Assembly (NCBI GenBank): GCA_903832205.1
Contig: CAILAH010000063.1
Coordinates: 1 to 45,314, forward strand
From: an uncultured Microcaldota archaeon
Lineage (GTDB): Archaea; Micrarchaeota; Micrarchaeia; CAILAH01
Length of the DNA: 45,314 nt
Reading direction: 5' to 3'
A model generated the notes under the pieces. The model saw only the letters and a program-made list of their open reading frames with translations, ran no database searches and was not told the DNA's origin. Both the position numbers and the translations under genes were made by a program. Shown here one piece after another: positions 42,703-45,314 of this stretch (its first letter is position 1; every line of letters starts with the position of its first letter).

Positions 42703-45314
42703 TTACTGCTTAATCTTCTTGAGCTCGTCAACGGCCCTGCTTACCTGCACGCTGGTCCTGTTGCCGAAATCCTTTATTCCCTTTGCCTTTGCGCCTACGG
42801 ACTTGACCGCATCGTTTGCAATGCCCTCGCTTTTCATAATCACATAGCCTACGGTCGCGTTCTTCTGCACCAACGGCTTGCCGTACATCCAGCCGAATGT
42901 TGCCGCTGCGGCAATCACGGCTGCAGCCGCAAGATACTTGAGAGTCCTCTTCATTTCTGTCCTCTCTTTTCTCACAGCAACTTTTCTCGGCAGCTCATAG
43001 AACGCCCTGAGCAATACCTTTTCGAACTCATATGCGTTCTCCTTTATCTTCTGCTCCGAAACGAAAGGCACCCTGGACTCAATTGCGATTTCCAGAATGT
43101 CCTCGTGGCCAACGCGCTCGCCCGCAACCACATGCCTGAGGATGTCCTTTGTAAGCAACATTGTCCTCTCAAACGTGTTCTGGCCCGGGTAGAAGCACTT
43201 GTCAATGACTTGGTTGAGGTCAAAGGTTATCTTAATGTCCTCTTCCGTTCTCATCTCAACGCGCATCTTCTCGCTCGCCTTTGGCGCTTCTGCCGCAGGT
43301 TGCGGTGCAGCCTGTGCTGCTGGCACGGCGGGAGTCTCAAACAAGACATCTTCCTTTGGTGCCGGCTTTGGAGGCACTGTGTGCGCATGCCTCTCCTCAT
43401 CTTTATTTCCTTTCATAGTATCTACCATAGTAACATCCTCCTTTTTTTCTCCTCTTTTTTTCTCAGCGTCAATAATTTCCTGAGGAATATCATACTCTTC
43501 ATCAGTTGTTTGTATTGGTTCATTGAGTGCGGGCGCATCACCGCTAAGCATGCGCACTTCCTCATCGTTCAATACCTCTCCGGTTGTTTGTATAGGCTCA
43601 TCAGTGGCATCATATGCCTCTTCCCCACCGTACATTGATTCCACATGTATTGGCTTATGGAATGAAAATGCCCTCTGTACTGCCGGCTCAGGTACAAATA
43701 CTAGCGGCTCTACACAAAGATCCCCATCCATCATAATCTCATTGCCCGCGCTGGTTGTCTGCCTTTCGTAGGGGAACAATGGCGCACTTTCAGTGCCATA
43801 ATATGTAATGTTCGCGCCCTCATGGAACGGGAATGATGCCTGCCCTTCCTTGAAGACCCTTGCCACAACACTGCCGGGGTGGGCTTTTGACAAAGACCTG
43901 TTAACCGCAGCAGCTAGCGATTCATCCGCAGGGCGTGCTGCCTCTTCGGGATGAACTGCTTCCACCAATCTTGTTTCAGCAGCATGCACATCAGCCGCGG
44001 CAAGCGGCGTATCCTGAATTGCAGGCTCAGCTGCAACAAACGGGACATCCTCATACAGCGCCATCACCGGAGCCCTGGCTTCCATCACAGCATTTTGCTC
44101 AGCAATAAGTTCAGCTGCATCTGGCTCAGTAATCGCAGCGGGTTCAGCAAAAACCTGCTCAACATCAGCCTCGGTAACCAGCGGCAATTGTTCTTCCTTC
44201 ACTGGAGGCACAACCTCCACAATCTCTGCCGATGCTATCATAGGAAATTCATCAGTTACCCGCTTTGAAGCAGGAACCTCAATAACGTCAGCCGGTGCTG
44301 CCATGGGCAACTCATCTGCAATTGGCCTTGCCTCTGCAGCAGGCTGTGCAATAGGAATTTCTGTTTGTGCCACAACTGGCTTTTCAGCAGCAGGTGCAAC
44401 AACAGGCTCTTCCGCCTTTGGTGCCTCAACCGCATCATGCGGCACAGCAGTGTGAACAAGCAGCGGTATTTGCGGCTCTTCAACAACAGGCGTGTCATTT
44501 GCAGCCGCATCAATCAGGTGCTGCGGTATTGTAACAGGCCTTGTAACTTCCTGTGAGAACATTGGCGCCTTTCCAGGCACAATAATATCAACAGGCGGCT
44601 CTGGGGCACCGTTATCGCCCGCGGCCAATGCCTCATTCACCGCATCATGATCAATTATGAATGAAGGCTCACTGCTTCCTTCGCCTTCAACAATATTAAT
44701 GCCGGGCATCTCAGCAGTCTTCCTCTTCTGCGAATCCGGGCGCACAGCATCGCGAATCTCACTCACGGCGCTCTGCACCACTTCATCCGCAATTGTTTCG
44801 CCATCCATTTCCGCCTTGGCGTCAACGGGCTTAAACACCCCATTGAATACCTCATCGCTTTTTGCGGAAATGCCAAAGAAGCCGGCATTGAGCCCGGCCA
44901 TCTCCTGTGGCACTGATTCCCCGGGAACGGCTCCCTTGGGCCTCTCACCATCAATTTCCACTCCCATCAACGAATGGGTAATTGCGGTCTGGTCCTCATC
45001 ATTAACATAAACCCCGCTTTCCTTCCTGCTGCCGACCGCCTCAATCTTTCCAAGCACGCCCCTTGGCATGTACCACTTGTCTTTTCGGTTCCCGAAGTCA
45101 ATTATGCGCTGCAGGCGGCCCTTCCTGTAGTAGGAATCTATGGCCCGCTTTCCCGCCTCAATTCTCACAACATCGGGAATATCGGCATAGACAGCACAGA
45201 TATCCTCGAGCTTGAATTCCATGTCAGCTTTCACGCACAGGTTCACGCATTTCATGCCCGCGGCAATCCTGGCCATCCCAGGCAGATTTACATCCTGCGC
45301 GTATTCAATAAGCA
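42703..45314 (-). CDS. Large partial protein with low-complexity middle and C-terminal membrane helix
   Basis: The frame is open to the right edge, so the 857 residues from the first ATG (45276) extend by at least 12 more (LIEYAQDVNLPG) and the true start may lie outside. The N-terminal 90 residues look globular and basic (WYMPRGVLGKIEAVG). The next 450 or so are Pro/Ala/Glu-rich low complexity, with a short motif EPIQTT repeated. A second globular domain follows at about 660-790, then one transmembrane helix (YLAAAAVIAAAATFGWMYG) and a helical tail. No family recognised. The topology suggests a tethered cytoplasmic protein. It converges on sppA. Confidence 0.65.
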   Translation of the reverse strand, partial: LIEYAQDVNLPGMARIAAGMKCVNLCVKADMEFKLEDICAVYADIPDVVRIEAGKRAIDSYYRKGRLQRIIDFGNRKDKWYMPRGVLGKIEAVGSRKESGVYVNDEDQTAITHSLMGVEIDGERPKGAVPGESVPQEMAGLNAGFFGISAKSDEVFNGVFKPVDAKAEMDGETIADEVVQSAVSEIRDAVRPDSQKRKTAEMPGINIVEGEGSSEPSFIIDHDAVNEALAAGDNGAPEPPVDIIVPGKAPMFSQEVTRPVTIPQHLIDAAANDTPVVEEPQIPLLVHTAVPHDAVEAPKAEEPVVAPAAEKPVVAQTEIPIAQPAAEARPIADELPMAAPADVIEVPASKRVTDEFPMIASAEIVEVVPPVKEEQLPLVTEADVEQVFAEPAAITEPDAAELIAEQNAVMEARAPVMALYEDVPFVAAEPAIQDTPLAAADVHAAETRLVEAVHPEEAARPADESLAAAVNRSLSKAHPGSVVARVFKEGQASFPFHEGANITYYGTESAPLFPYERQTTSAGNEIMMDGDLCVEPLVFVPEPAVQRAFSFHKPIHVESMYGGEEAYDATDEPIQTTGEVLNDEEVRMLSGDAPALNEPIQTTDEEYDIPQEIIDAEKKRGEKKEDVTMVDTMKGNKDEERHAHTVPPKPAPKEDVLFETPAVPAAQAAPQPAAEAPKASEKMRVEMRTEEDIKITFDLNQVIDKCFYPGQNTFERTMLLTKDILRHVVAGERVGHEDILEIAIESRVPFVSEQKIKENAYEFEKVLLRAFYELPRKVAVRKERTEMKRTLKYLAAAAVIAAAATFGWMYGKPLVQKNATVGYVIMKSEGIANDAVKSVGAKAKGIKDFGNRTSVQVSRAVDELKKIKQ

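Overview
The window reads as ordinary archaeal chromosome. It carries an archaeal-type ftsZ-secE-nusG(spt5)-rplK cluster, archaeal phosphoglycerate mutase, an S-layer protein of the methanogen/DPANN type, CDP-archaeol synthase, GatE, an A/V-type ATP synthase subunit, an archaeal Ogg2 DNA glycosylase, diphthamide synthase, and TATA boxes 25-30 nt upstream of many starts, several of which look leaderless. Many short lineage-specific secreted proteins, a ~2280-residue membrane protein, and AMP phosphorylase next to ribose-1,5-bisphosphate isomerase suggest a DPANN lineage (Micrarchaeota or Diapherotrites-like). That placement is an inference, not proven. There is no transposase, integrase, CRISPR array or recognisable virus or plasmid gene.

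Layout. 0.1-6.3 kb (minus strand): ftsZ, secE, nusG and rplK, then a membrane-anchored beta-propeller protein, a lipoprotein with eight cysteine-rich repeats, and apgM. 6.3-13.7 kb (plus): ribose-1,5-bisphosphate isomerase, AMP phosphorylase, a TadC/GspF-like membrane protein and the S-layer protein. 13.7-17.2 kb (minus): dph2 and PEP synthase. 17.3-19.9 kb (minus): four unrecognised genes, alternating between charged Lys-rich proteins and secreted proteins. 20.0-26.4 kb: argS, ogg2, an ankyrin protein, an unknown gene, gatE and atpD. 26.4-30.1 kb: a Cys-rich lipoprotein, an intron-bearing tRNA-Glu, mscL, pyruvate kinase and an intron-bearing tRNA-Ser. 30.1-39.7 kb (minus): an apparent three-gene operon encoding a ~2282-aa membrane protein, a 709-aa Cys-rich lipoprotein and a two-domain thioredoxin-fold protein. 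39.8-45.3 kb: carS, a P-loop kinase and an unknown gene in one operon, sppA divergent from them, and a large partial low-complexity membrane protein running off the right edge.

Most notable. (1) tRNA-Glu(CTC) is split by two introns, in the anticodon loop and the T loop. Removing them restores perfect acceptor and T stems, and both junctions fit bulge-helix-bulge geometry. (2) Each intron carries a different hairpin-rich repeat that also occurs outside tRNA genes. Repeat R1 has fixed ends and exchangeable internal hairpins; it is found upstream of argS, upstream of the lipoprotein gene at 26.4 kb, in tRNA-Glu intron 1 and, inverted, in the tRNA-Ser intron. Repeat R2 is found in tRNA-Glu intron 2 and between argS and the 19.1-kb gene. 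This points to small non-autonomous elements that can sit in tRNA genes as spliced introns. (3) The giant-protein operon is a candidate undescribed envelope system.

Metabolic links. apgM, pyruvate kinase and PEP synthase cover lower glycolysis and gluconeogenesis. AMP phosphorylase and ribose-1,5-bisphosphate isomerase form the front of the archaeal AMP pathway; the type III RuBisCO that completes it is not in the window.
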